Of a stretch of 24,234 nt of DNA, positions 1 to 8,206 are shown in pieces. How positions within the stretch are numbered: the stretch's first letter is position 1; every line of letters begins with the position of its first letter. Source of the stretch: a virus; IMG/VR virus record IMGVR_UViG_3300025128_000325, positions 1 to 24,234 of that record, one strand, 5' to 3'. The notes beneath the pieces are model-generated. The model searched no databases. It saw only the letters and a program-made list of their open reading frames with translations, and was not told where the DNA came from. The position numbers and the translations under genes were made by a program.

Positions 1-1886
1 CAGTATCAGCATTAGCTGCTCCCGGATTATCTAATCGAGTTGATATAGCTTATTTTACAGTTCTTGATGGATCATCTGGAACTAACTCATTTCCAACAGG
101 TACAGTAGCAGGTGGTAACTATACTAAAGCTACTAAAGGTTCAAGAAACTTTGAAGGAATTCGTACAGTATCGTGGGAAGGAGTAGAACCTGCACCATCA
201 ACTACTGTTGGTGACTATGTTATTACTCAAATGCAAGGTGATACAGGAAATACTGGTGCTACGGGAAATACTGGTGCTACGGGAGATCCGGGTTCTACTG
301 GAAGTACGGGTCAAAGACAAACTACAGGCGTTATATATTATACAGCTCAATCAGCTAATGCACCTACTAGACCTACTAATGGAACTAGTGGTGGTACAAG
401 TAATGCTACTTGGGATTGGAGCGCAGGTAATTTTTCTACGCTACCAAGTAATTGGTCAATGAGTCCACCGACTCCTAATCCTACTGATACAAACTCTTAT
501 TGGCAATCAGCTTTTAGTTCTTACGAAGCTACTAATGGTGGTACTACAAACTTAACATTTGAAGCACCTACAAAGATTATAGTGTTTGATGGTATCGTTA
601 AGTTTACTAATAGTAATAACTCTATAGCTTCAACTTCCGGTGGTTCTACAACAACTGTGTTCTTTCCAAAAGTATTTAGGCAATCAGGTATACCTACTTC
701 ATTAGCAAAGAATGATGTGTGGATTGATACCGATGATAACCAAATGTATATCGCACAAATAGCTGGAGCTGATGCAGTTACTACAGGTGAATGGGAAAGA
801 TCGGTAGATGCAACTGCTCAGTCTGCTGCAAACACTGCTACTACTAATGCAGCTACAGCACAGACAACAGCTAATACCGCAGTCACTAACGCAGCAACTG
901 CTCAAGCTGCTGCAGATAATAAATCAAAAACATTTAAGCAAGATACTATGCCGAGCGCAACAGCAGTAGGTGATATATGGATTGATACTAACGATAGTAA
1001 TAAAATGTATTTTGCTACTAACGCTAATGCTGGTCCATCTAGTGCTGGTGGAACTCCATCTAATTGGATACTAGAAGACTTTGCTTCAGTTATTAATGCG
1101 AATACTACAACTATTGATGGCGGTAAAATTACTGCAAACTCTGTCACTGCAACCCAAATAACTGCAAATACTATTACAGCAAATCAAATAGCTACAAATG
1201 CAATAACTGCAGACGAAATAAATGCAGGTGCTATTACAGCTGCTAAGTTAGATGCAGATGCAATAACAGGTAAGAATATTCTTATAGGTGATCTTGCAGT
1301 AAACACAAGCACAGGAGCTGTAACTGGCGGTGAAGGGTTTAAAGCTATAGGCACTGGAACTGGTGCTGGTATAGTCGCTATGGGTGATAGTACAACTAAT
1401 ATAAGTGTGCATCCTAGCTCTGGATTATTAACATTAAACGGTGATATTGTTGCAACTGGAAATTTAAATGCAAACTCAGTAACAACTAGTGCTACTTTGT
1501 TTCCATCAGCTTTAGTTATAACGAGTAACACCTATCAAGATTTAGGTACTATTACATTATCAGTAACTGAGGGTATGACAGGAGCTTTTTGGTTTTCAGG
1601 ATTTATTAGTTTTCCTTCAGAAGCTGGTAATGGATCAATATATCCGGGTCCAATGGCTGTACGTTTATTATATCCAGATGGATCTATAGCGTATCAATTT
1701 ACAGAAAATGTAAATGGTCGAGGTGGACAAGCTGTAAGAATTGACGGTCTTGCTTTGTTTACAGCTGTATCAGGAGCAACTTCTATGCCTGTTAAACTTC
1801 AAGGTGCTATAGCTTCTGCAGATACAAATATAAGAGATACAACATTATCTGGGTTTGCACTACTAGGAATAGGATTAAAACGATGA
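1..1886 (+). CDS. Tail fibre / tail tip adhesin (5'-truncated)
   Basis: The frame starting at base 3 is open from the window edge to the stop at 1884-1886, so the true start lies to the left. In order it shows a short globular part, a collagen-like Gly-X-Thr stretch (237-311), two copies of a module with a WIDT core (669-1083) separated by an Ala/Thr-rich probable coiled coil, and a ladder of ITAxxI-type repeats (about 1120-1280) like those in the C-terminal part of lambda gpJ-type tip proteins. It ends in a beta-rich domain of about 130 residues, the usual place for receptor binding. The protein would form a trimeric fibre or tip that recognises the host surface. The next gene overlaps its stop (ATGA). 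The role as a fibre is well supported by architecture. Whether it is a side fibre or a tip cannot be decided here. Confidence 0.8.
   Translation, partial: VSALAAPGLSNRVDIAYFTVLDGSSGTNSFPTGTVAGGNYTKATKGSRNFEGIRTVSWEGVEPAPSTTVGDYVITQMQGDTGNTGATGNTGATGDPGSTGSTGQRQTTGVIYYTAQSANAPTRPTNGTSGGTSNATWDWSAGNFSTLPSNWSMSPPTPNPTDTNSYWQSAFSSYEATNGGTTNLTFEAPTKIIVFDGIVKFTNSNNSIASTSGGSTTTVFFPKVFRQSGIPTSLAKNDVWIDTDDNQMYIAQIAGADAVTTGEWERSVDATAQSAANTATTNAATAQTTANTAVTNAATAQAAADNKSKTFKQDTMPSATAVGDIWIDTNDSNKMYFATNANAGPSSAGGTPSNWILEDFASVINANTTTIDGGKITANSVTATQITANTITANQIATNAITADEINAGAITAAKLDADAITGKNILIGDLAVNTSTGAVTGGEGFKAIGTGTGAGIVAMGDSTTNISVHPSSGLLTLNGDIVATGNLNANSVTTSATLFPSALVITSNTYQDLGTITLSVTEGMTGAFWFSGFISFPSEAGNGSIYPGPMAVRLLYPDGSIAYQFTENVNGRGGQAVRIDGLALFTAVSGATSMPVKLQGAIASADTNIRDTTLSGFALLGIGLKR
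237..311 (+). repeat. Collagen-like Gly-X-Thr/Pro repeat in tail fibre
   Basis: Eight Gly-X-Y triplets in a row, mostly with Thr at Y. Two exact 18-base copies (GGAAATACTGGTGCTACG) lie at 246-263 and 264-281. Collagen-like segments are common trimerising stalks in phage fibres. The exact DNA repeat gives scope for length change by slippage. Confidence 0.85.
669..1083 (+). repeat. Duplicated WIDT-core module in tail fibre
   Basis: Two related protein modules: 669-816 begins K-V-F-R-Q and contains DVWIDTDDNQMY; 927-1083 begins K-T-F-K-Q and contains DIWIDTNDSNKMY. Both end with a Trp followed by acidic residues. The linker (817-926) is an Ala/Thr/Asn-rich probable coiled coil. The copies are clearly diverged, so the duplication is old. 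Confidence 0.75.
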
Positions 1887-2278
1887 GTGATTATACAATT
1901 TATAATACTTCAACTGGAGTAATAATAGCTAACTTACAAGCTGATTCTGATTCTTTAGCAGATCTTAATACACCTACTGGACATCAGTGGATTAAACAAA
2001 AGTCTGACTCTGAAACACAAAGAGTTGTAGATGGTAGTATAGTATCTAAAACAAGTACAGACTTAGCAGCTGCTACGTTATTAACTGATACATACAATGC
2101 AGAATCTAAACGATTAGAGTTATTAGCTAAGTCTGATTATGTGCAAACTGTAGACTTTAATGCGAAGCTATCAGATTCTGCTAGAACTAATTGGCAGAAT
2201 TATAGACAAGCATTACGAGATGTTCCAGATCAATCTGGTTATCCATCTAGTATCACATGGCCTACAAAGCCAACATAA
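1883..2278 (+). CDS. Tail assembly chaperone-like protein (Phage_tail_APC type)
   Basis: 131 residues. The C-terminal third carries the pattern typical of the Phage_tail_APC family: a basic/Leu stretch ending in SDYVQT, then W-Q-N-Y-R-Q-A-L-R-D-V-P-D-Q and finally SSITWPTKP. Members sit next to fibre genes in many phages and are thought to act as fibre or tail assembly chaperones or as small fibre-associated subunits. The start overlaps the fibre stop by four bases (ATGA), indicating translational coupling, with AGGA-type Shine-Dalgarno sequences inside the fibre gene. The N-terminal half is not recognised. Confidence 0.75.
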   Translation: MSDYTIYNTSTGVIIANLQADSDSLADLNTPTGHQWIKQKSDSETQRVVDGSIVSKTSTDLAAATLLTDTYNAESKRLELLAKSDYVQTVDFNAKLSDSARTNWQNYRQALRDVPDQSGYPSSITWPTKPT

Positions 2279-2287
2279 GGAAAACAC

Positions 2288-2689
2288 ATGAGGATGTTAG
2301 GACACGAGGAGTTAACCCTTAGATGGGGAGAGATAGCTCCTGAAGTAGAGAAATCATTAGCGCATGGACTAGGAGATATAACTTCCTATGACTTGTTCAT
2401 TGAAAATCTCAAGGGAATCGCACAGTGTTGGGTTCTCGAAGAAGAGGGCAAACTAAAAGCTGTAGCTATAACAAGGATACTTGAGTACACTAAGTACAAA
2501 GAGTTTGTTATAGTTACTACAACTGGTAAAGGTTGGTTCAAGTATGGACCACCTATACTAGAGAAGTTTGAAGAATTTGCAAAAGAGATGGGATGTAAGT
2601 ATGCATCTATCTATGGTAGAAAAGGTTGGGCAAGAGCCTTGCCAAAAGAATATAAACAACCTTTTACGGTTTTAATGAAGGAGTTATAA
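2288..2689 (+). CDS. gp13-like internal virion protein with GNAT-like fold
   Basis: 133 residues, close in size to T7 gp13 (138), and placed as gp13 is, just before the ejection-protein genes. The order of short strands and helices, with a central beta strand (WVLEEEGKLKAVAIT), a K-G-W-F-K-Y-G turn and a following amphipathic helix, resembles GNAT acetyltransferases. The classic Q/RxxGxG/A acetyl-CoA loop is not clear, so enzymatic activity is doubtful. In T7 gp13 is needed for assembly of the internal core. AAGGAA precedes the ATG at a good distance. Assignment rests on position, length and general fold pattern rather than on a decisive motif. Confidence 0.55.
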   Translation: MRMLGHEELTLRWGEIAPEVEKSLAHGLGDITSYDLFIENLKGIAQCWVLEEEGKLKAVAITRILEYTKYKEFVIVTTTGKGWFKYGPPILEKFEEFAKEMGCKYASIYGRKGWARALPKEYKQPFTVLMKEL

Positions 2690-2690
2690 T

Positions 2691-3434
2691 ATGTATTTTA
2701 ACCCACTAAGTCCAACGAAATGGACACAACATCCTCATACACAAGTACGATGGGGAGGAGGTGGAGGATCATCAACTACAACAGGTGTACCTGATTGGTT
2801 ACGTCCTCAAGTAGAGAAAGCTGCAAACGATGCTACAGCATTGTATGATGAAGGTGCTTTAAGTAATGTAGCTGGATTAACACCAGAGCAAATGGATGCA
2901 TACAATAGAAAACTAGAGCTTGGTAAACAAGGTGGTATGTTGGATCAACTAGCAGCTGATTCTTATGGAGCTGCAGGAGCTTATAGAGATGCTGCACAAG
3001 GCACTGGTCTGTTTGGATCTGATGCTTTGGGTCAACAGATCACGGCAATGAAAGATACTATTGGTGATGCACAGATGGCTCAGTTAGGTCAACTACAAGG
3101 TAATGCATCTTTTGGTGGTAATTTAGGATCTGCAAGATCAGAGGCTATGAATGCTGCAGCTTTATCTAAGACTGCTGGTGAAATGGGAGCAGCTGAACTT
3201 GCTAACAGACGTAACGCTTCTTTAAGTGGAGCGCAAGGTGTTATTGGATCTGGTTCTACTATTGGTCAACAAATGGGTCAAGGTGTATCAGCTACAGAAG
3301 GTGTAGGGTCTGCAATACAACAACAGAATCAAAACGAAGCTGACGCTGGATATCAAGGTATACAAAGATTGTTTGGTCTTTATGGATCTCCTGCTGTTGG
3401 TCAGAAAACTGTTTCGTCTGGAGGTGGTAAATAA
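2691..3434 (+). CDS. Putative internal virion protein, gp14-like by position
   Basis: 247 residues, rich in Ala, Gly and Gln. The N-terminus has a run of five glycines followed by Ser/Thr (residues 23-31). Most of the rest looks helical (LTPEQMDAYNRKLELG and later AMNAAALSKTAGEMGAAELA). No enzyme motif is seen. It lies where T7 has gp14, the first internal core protein. AAGGAG is just inside the end of the previous gene and there is a one-base gap. The next gene starts in its stop codon (TAATG). A structural, possibly ejected, protein is the most likely role. The exact equivalence is an inference. Confidence 0.5.
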   Translation: MYFNPLSPTKWTQHPHTQVRWGGGGGSSTTTGVPDWLRPQVEKAANDATALYDEGALSNVAGLTPEQMDAYNRKLELGKQGGMLDQLAADSYGAAGAYRDAAQGTGLFGSDALGQQITAMKDTIGDAQMAQLGQLQGNASFGGNLGSARSEAMNAAALSKTAGEMGAAELANRRNASLSGAQGVIGSGSTIGQQMGQGVSATEGVGSAIQQQNQNEADAGYQGIQRLFGLYGSPAVGQKTVSSGGGK

Positions 3435-4666
3435 TGGCTGGTATGTTACAAGGAATGGGAGGTAGTCTCTCTGAAGAAGATCTAAAAAAGTTTGGACCTA
3501 TAATAGCATCACAAGGACCAATGCCAACACCGTCTTTAGATGGTAACTTAATACAAGCTGGTTCTACAGGTAATGCAGCTGCACCGTTAGCTGGGTATTT
3601 AAACAAAACAAGTACAGGTAATCCTGTTATATCATATGTGCCACCACATTTAAGACCTGAAGATGATGCACCTGAAGATGGAGAGGGATCTCCTAACGAT
3701 GGTATCACAGATGGTGAAGATCCTATAGACTCTGATGGTGATGGTATACCAGATACAATTCTTCCACCCGGAGGCTTCTACGATGTCGGAGGGGGAGGAG
3801 ACAATCCTGATGGTATGGGTGGTCAAGTTGGAGATGTATCTTATTACGGTGGTGGATATAATTCTTTTACAGATATGATTGATGGTGGTGGACCGGGAAT
3901 GTTTGGTGGTCAACATCAAGGTATGTTTAGTAATGTAGGTAATGCTATATCAGGTGTATTAGGACAAGATAACATAGCTAATACAGGTAATATCTCTTAT
4001 GCATATAACCCTGCAAGTAATAATTCTGTTAATACAGCACCACATCCCGGAATACAATACACAGCACCTGCTGCTGCAGTACTAGGTCTAGCAGATCAAA
4101 CAGTTGATAACTGGAGTGCTGGTCAAGAAGATGGTGGTGATGCTAGTAGTGGTGGTAGTCCAAGTAGTGATGGGAGTGGTCAGGCTGGTGACGTAAATAA
4201 TGATCCTAATTCTATGAGTATGGGTGGCCCTGTAGAATACTATGCTAAAGGATCAATGTGTCCTAAGTGTGGTAAATCAAACTGTGGATGTGGTTATAAT
4301 CAAGGTGGTCCTGTCCAATACAAAAAGTATGGTGGATCTATATGGGATACTGAGAACCAATTAAGAATACAACAACCTGCATTAGATCAGAAACGTAGAC
4401 AAGCACCGATGGCTCAGAAGAGTTCTGGTGGACTCCTTGGGACTATCATGGGAATCGGTAAGATGGCGTCTGTATTAACTGGTAATCCGTTGATGGCTAT
4501 GTTTGGTGAGGGTGGTTCTGTAAAAAATACACCTGTATTAGGACCATTAAGTAGTAGACAGATGAAGATGGAATCTCACATGAAGAATGAAGCTCGTAAA
4601 GATATGAAGTTTGCTATTGATGAGAAGCGTAAACAAGAATTACATATGAATAAACTTAGATCATAA
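3434..4666 (+). CDS. Gly/Asp-rich virion protein with Ca-binding-like and Cys motifs
   Basis: 410 residues of low complexity. Residues 75-107 are acidic and end in DSDGDGIPD, the signature of thrombospondin type-3/EF-hand-like calcium loops. Residues 115-260 are Gly/Asn/Ser-rich. Residues 276-286 hold a compact Cys set (CPKCGKSNCGC) that could bind zinc. GG(P/S)V motifs occur at residues 264, 291 and 360. The C-terminus (370-410) is a charged helix rich in Lys and Met. There are no membrane segments apart from a weak one near residues 333-358. Its place between gp14-like and gp15/16-like genes suggests a structural or internal virion protein. I do not recognise the family. Confidence 0.55.
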   Translation: MAGMLQGMGGSLSEEDLKKFGPIIASQGPMPTPSLDGNLIQAGSTGNAAAPLAGYLNKTSTGNPVISYVPPHLRPEDDAPEDGEGSPNDGITDGEDPIDSDGDGIPDTILPPGGFYDVGGGGDNPDGMGGQVGDVSYYGGGYNSFTDMIDGGGPGMFGGQHQGMFSNVGNAISGVLGQDNIANTGNISYAYNPASNNSVNTAPHPGIQYTAPAAAVLGLADQTVDNWSAGQEDGGDASSGGSPSSDGSGQAGDVNNDPNSMSMGGPVEYYAKGSMCPKCGKSNCGCGYNQGGPVQYKKYGGSIWDTENQLRIQQPALDQKRRQAPMAQKSSGGLLGTIMGIGKMASVLTGNPLMAMFGEGGSVKNTPVLGPLSSRQMKMESHMKNEARKDMKFAIDEKRKQELHMNKLRS

Positions 4667-5416
4667 TATAGGAGAAGTAATATGCCTAAACATCCCGGAC
4701 GTCCGAAGGGATCGGATACAGTTCCTGCTTGGTTAACACCCGGAGAATTTGTTATGAACGCTGAAGCTGCTCGTATGTTTGCTCCTCAGATACAAGCTAT
4801 GAATGATCGTGGGAGAGCCGTACAAAAGGCTCAAGGGGGTACAATACCTGAGATGGGAACAGTACCTATTCCAACGACACCTAACCCCAGTGCTGCTTAT
4901 CACGAAGGTGGTGCAGTTACAAAGTCTATTGTACCAAAAGCTAGGAAACAACCTCCAGCTTGGATGAATCAAATAGAGATGAGAGAGGGTGGATTAAAAA
5001 GAGAAATCTATATAGACTCTGAAGGGTATCCTACAGTAGGTATAGGTCATAGATTACCTGACGAATATAAAAGTAAAAAAGGTCAAGTGTTATTCTCTGA
5101 TGATCAATTAAATAAATGGTTTACTGAAGACATTGCAAAAGCTACTACTAATGCTTCTGACAACATATCTAATTTTGATTCTTTAGATAGTAATGTACAA
5201 GGTGCATTAATTAATCAAGCTTTTCAATTAGGTGGAACTGGTCAGAAAGGTTTTGAAAAAATGATTAAAGCTATTGAAGATGGAGATATGAATAAAGCAG
5301 CTTCTGAAGCTTTAGATTCAAACTGGTTTAGTCAAACTCCAAAGAGAGCATTAGATTTAGCTAGTATACTTAGAGGTGAGGAACCCAAAATGGAATATAA
5401 TAAAGGTGGACCAGTA
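4223..5416 (+). repeat. Recurring GG(P/S/A)V motif in two adjacent virion genes
   Basis: The motif GG[PSA]V is coded at 4223, 4304 and 4511 in the 410-residue protein and at 4907 and 5405 in the 1166-residue protein. Several copies are followed by Tyr-rich text (GGPVEYY, GGPVQYKKYGG, GGPVPRYYG). The last two copies bracket the lysozyme domain. They may be flexible joints, binding motifs or processing sites; the sequence alone cannot say which. Confidence 0.5.
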
Positions 5417-8182
5417 CCAAGATACTATGGATTAGGAAGTTTTGTACGATCATTGTTTGGTACAGATGATGATGATGATAGGTTTACTATGCCAGATGCA
5501 ACTGCTTTGTCAGGTACTCCTAACTATATGTTCAGTAATAAAAATGATATTGTAGTACCTCCAAATGTACAAACTAAAATAAACACCGATGGTAGTTGGT
5601 TTAATTCAGAATATGCTGGAGAGCCATTACATATGGGAGATTCAAATTTTGATGTACCAGAACCTCCTAAGTTTTCTGATCAAGATTTAATTCAGAACTC
5701 TTCAAATGCTTTAAAAGATGTACCACTTATATCCTTAAAGGACGATGACTTAGGTGCATTAAAAGAGTTAGGTAATGATGACGCAGAAGATATTCTTAAA
5801 CAAAGAAGAATAGCAAATGAGTATGGATCATACGTACCAACTAATTTTAATCCTGAAAGAAGAAGATTAGAAGATGAAGCATATAATAGATTTGGTATGA
5901 ATCTAAATGATGATAATACTTTATCTCCTGTAGAAAAACCAGTAAATCTTGATCCAAGGATAGGTGTATCTGAATACTATGGAGTTCCTAAAGACTATGG
6001 AAGTGGTATGAGTTTGAATGAAGATGCACGAGCATCATTACCACCTAGGTTTATGGACCCACGTACAAGAAAAATACCAACTGGTCCTGCAAGTTATGAT
6101 CAAATGCCACCAAGAAGAACGGCAGATATAGATATAGGTGAAGGTTCATTTGGTTATGGACAATTTAAAAGACCTGACGATCCTACTTTTAAACAGTTAA
6201 TACGAGATGGTGAAGGTAATAATGTTTTAAGAGGAGACTTAGGGATGCCTATGGACCCTGTTAATGTAGATTCAAATGACCCAAGGGTAGGTGTACCTGA
6301 ATACTATGGAGTTCCTAAAGTAAACGAATCAAAAAGGGGTCGTATAGGAGAAAAAGTTGAACCTGTAGTTGAATCAACATTCTTAGCTAATGCTACACCA
6401 GAGCAAATAGATCAGTATAATACTGAAAAGGAAAGACGTGAACTAGAAAAGAAAACTATTGGTAAAACAGGGTTGAATGTTAATGAAGCAGAAAGACAAG
6501 AAATCTATAAACAGAAAGTTCTAGAAGCAGAAGAATTTATTGAAACTGGATCTGAAGAAGCGTTTGCTAAAGCAAAGAATGAAAAAGAAAGATTAGAAGT
6601 TGTTGAGAAAATAAAAAAGGCTAATGCATTAATTGCAAACTCTAAAACTAAAGCTAGAATAGAAGCTAATAAAGATAAGTTATTAAAGAGAGGTCAAGCT
6701 ACACAAATTAATCAAGAATTAGATAGTAAAATATCTGCTCTTCAAAAGGAATTAGGAACAGCTACAGATCCTAATCATAAAGCATTTTTAGAAAAAGAAA
6801 TAGATAGGTTACAAGGTAATAAAGTTGATACTACTACAGATGTATTAAGTAAAGATGATTCTAGTAGTGATGGTGGTAATGTAAGCCCTAAGAATTCTCC
6901 AGAAGTTAACTTAGATAATTCAGAAAAATCTAACAATCAGCAATTAGAAAATGATCCTACTATTGAAGATAAAGGGAAGAACGCTCCACCAGAAGTTAAA
7001 GCAGCTGCAGTAGATGAAATAAAAAGTGTCTTTGGTGAGATGTTTGATGTTGAAGAACTTACACGAATGGCTATACTATATCTAGGTGCTAGGGCAACTG
7101 GTGCATCTGGATCACAAGCTATGGCATTTGCTGGTAAGAGTTACCTATCTCGATTAGATAATAAGTATAAACAGAATAAGTTTAATGAACATTACAATTC
7201 ATTACTTAAAGGTAATAATTTTACAAGGGATTCTATGGAACTTTATAAGTATACTAAAGATCCTAATGTCTTAGTTACTAAATCATCTTTACGAAAAGGA
7301 AGTGTATCAGGAGATCCTAAAGGTGAAGTGTTTTACACAAAAGCTAATGTAAGAGGTGTAAGAGGTCAGAAATTAAGATTGTTTAAAAATGATGAAGTAG
7401 ATTCAACTGGTAAGAAAACAGGTAATACATTTTATACAACATCTGATGGAACACCTATAAGTCAACAACAGTTAGAGATGTATTTTACTACTGATGAATC
7501 TACTATACCGGAAACTGATGCGTACATAAAATCAAGAAATGAAGTTGCAACAGGGATACGTCCTGTGATAAAAGAAAAGATTGATATGTTTAAACCTACT
7601 GATACTAATGAAGGTAATCCTGCAATGTATAAGATTGTAGGTAATCATAAAGAAAAAATTACAATGGAAGTAGCTAAATTTTCTAAAGATCTTCAATTAA
7701 AAGAAGGTCAAATGGTGACTGCAAATATTATTGAGAATGCTTTTGGTAAACTACAAGATGATATTGATGATGGTTTTTATGATGATGTTAGCACTATAAC
7801 ATTTACTGATTACTTAGATCGAGCTTATATAGGTACGAAGGTAGGTAATGAGAAATACTTTACATATGAGACTTCAAATGGTAAATCAAAAACAGACTCA
7901 GCTAAAGATGTTGATATTGCACTTGATGGATTAACTAGAGGTGTTAAGTCAAAGGGTGGTGGTAAATGGATAAATACTCCTCCTATTGTCATTAATGATT
8001 TGTTATTAAGACAAGCTAAAATTAAACTTGGAAATGGTGAAGGTAGTATGAATGATGCAGAAAGAGCTAAATTTAATGCAGCTTATGAAAAGTCAATTAA
8101 AACTAAACCACAATCAAAAATGTTATTCTATTTAGAAACTGAAATTAATGAATTAAATTATGATGATTATTTTAAAAGATAA
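4682..8182 (+). CDS. Internal virion protein with embedded T4-type lysozyme domain
   Basis: 1166 residues. After an N-terminal segment of about 50 residues (MPKHPGRPKGSDTVPAWLTP) there is a GH24-like lysozyme domain at about 95-232. REGG (Glu102), YIDSEGYP (Asp112) and PTVGIGH (Thr118) match the catalytic Glu11-Asp20-Thr26 arrangement of T4 lysozyme, and a helical C-lobe with W-F and P-x-R elements follows. The long middle (250-750) is charged and low-complexity, with a duplicated DPR(I/V)GV(S/P)EYYGVPK motif. From about 770 a segment F-D-V-E-E-L-T-R-M-A resembles helical regions in marine T7-like internal proteins. The expected job is local peptidoglycan cutting during DNA ejection, as T7 gp16 does with a different enzyme fold. 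The Shine-Dalgarno is AGGAGAAGTAAT before ATG. Confidence 0.8.
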   Translation: MPKHPGRPKGSDTVPAWLTPGEFVMNAEAARMFAPQIQAMNDRGRAVQKAQGGTIPEMGTVPIPTTPNPSAAYHEGGAVTKSIVPKARKQPPAWMNQIEMREGGLKREIYIDSEGYPTVGIGHRLPDEYKSKKGQVLFSDDQLNKWFTEDIAKATTNASDNISNFDSLDSNVQGALINQAFQLGGTGQKGFEKMIKAIEDGDMNKAASEALDSNWFSQTPKRALDLASILRGEEPKMEYNKGGPVPRYYGLGSFVRSLFGTDDDDDRFTMPDATALSGTPNYMFSNKNDIVVPPNVQTKINTDGSWFNSEYAGEPLHMGDSNFDVPEPPKFSDQDLIQNSSNALKDVPLISLKDDDLGALKELGNDDAEDILKQRRIANEYGSYVPTNFNPERRRLEDEAYNRFGMNLNDDNTLSPVEKPVNLDPRIGVSEYYGVPKDYGSGMSLNEDARASLPPRFMDPRTRKIPTGPASYDQMPPRRTADIDIGEGSFGYGQFKRPDDPTFKQLIRDGEGNNVLRGDLGMPMDPVNVDSNDPRVGVPEYYGVPKVNESKRGRIGEKVEPVVESTFLANATPEQIDQYNTEKERRELEKKTIGKTGLNVNEAERQEIYKQKVLEAEEFIETGSEEAFAKAKNEKERLEVVEKIKKANALIANSKTKARIEANKDKLLKRGQATQINQELDSKISALQKELGTATDPNHKAFLEKEIDRLQGNKVDTTTDVLSKDDSSSDGGNVSPKNSPEVNLDNSEKSNNQQLENDPTIEDKGKNAPPEVKAAAVDEIKSVFGEMFDVEELTRMAILYLGARATGASGSQAMAFAGKSYLSRLDNKYKQNKFNEHYNSLLKGNNFTRDSMELYKYTKDPNVLVTKSSLRKGSVSGDPKGEVFYTKANVRGVRGQKLRLFKNDEVDSTGKKTGNTFYTTSDGTPISQQQLEMYFTTDESTIPETDAYIKSRNEVATGIRPVIKEKIDMFKPTDTNEGNPAMYKIVGNHKEKITMEVAKFSKDLQLKEGQMVTANIIENAFGKLQDDIDDGFYDDVSTITFTDYLDRAYIGTKVGNEKYFTYETSNGKSKTDSAKDVDIALDGLTRGVKSKGGGKWINTPPIVINDLLLRQAKIKLGNGEGSMNDAERAKFNAAYEKSIKTKPQSKMLFYLETEINELNYDDYFKR
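5951..6319 (+). repeat. Duplicated DPR-GV-EYYGVPK motif in lysozyme-bearing virion protein
   Basis: Two 14-residue copies, DPRIGVSEYYGVPK (5951-5992) and DPRVGVPEYYGVPK (6278-6319), in the otherwise low-complexity middle of the 1166-residue protein. The conservation inside diverged surroundings suggests a short functional peptide, perhaps for docking to another virion protein. Confidence 0.7.
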
Positions 8183-8206
8183 ACATAAACTCTTAAGGAG
8201 AGATAT

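Noticed and set aside
237-311. Short tandem repeat that could look like a small repeat array
   Set aside because: It is in frame and encodes a collagen-like stalk. There are no spacers, so it is not a CRISPR or regulatory array.
3292-3708. 138-codon open frame on the - strand over two virion genes
   Set aside because: It is a shadow of two coupled + strand genes that have good start signals. Its protein has no recognisable features.
8188-8206. CTCTTAAGGAGAGATATAT resembles CTCTTTAAGGGGTATATAG upstream of the replication operon, suggesting a repeated promoter
   Set aside because: Most of the likeness is the AAGGAG ribosome binding site and AT-rich flanks. There are only two copies and one has no hairpin, so it is not called as a phage promoter.
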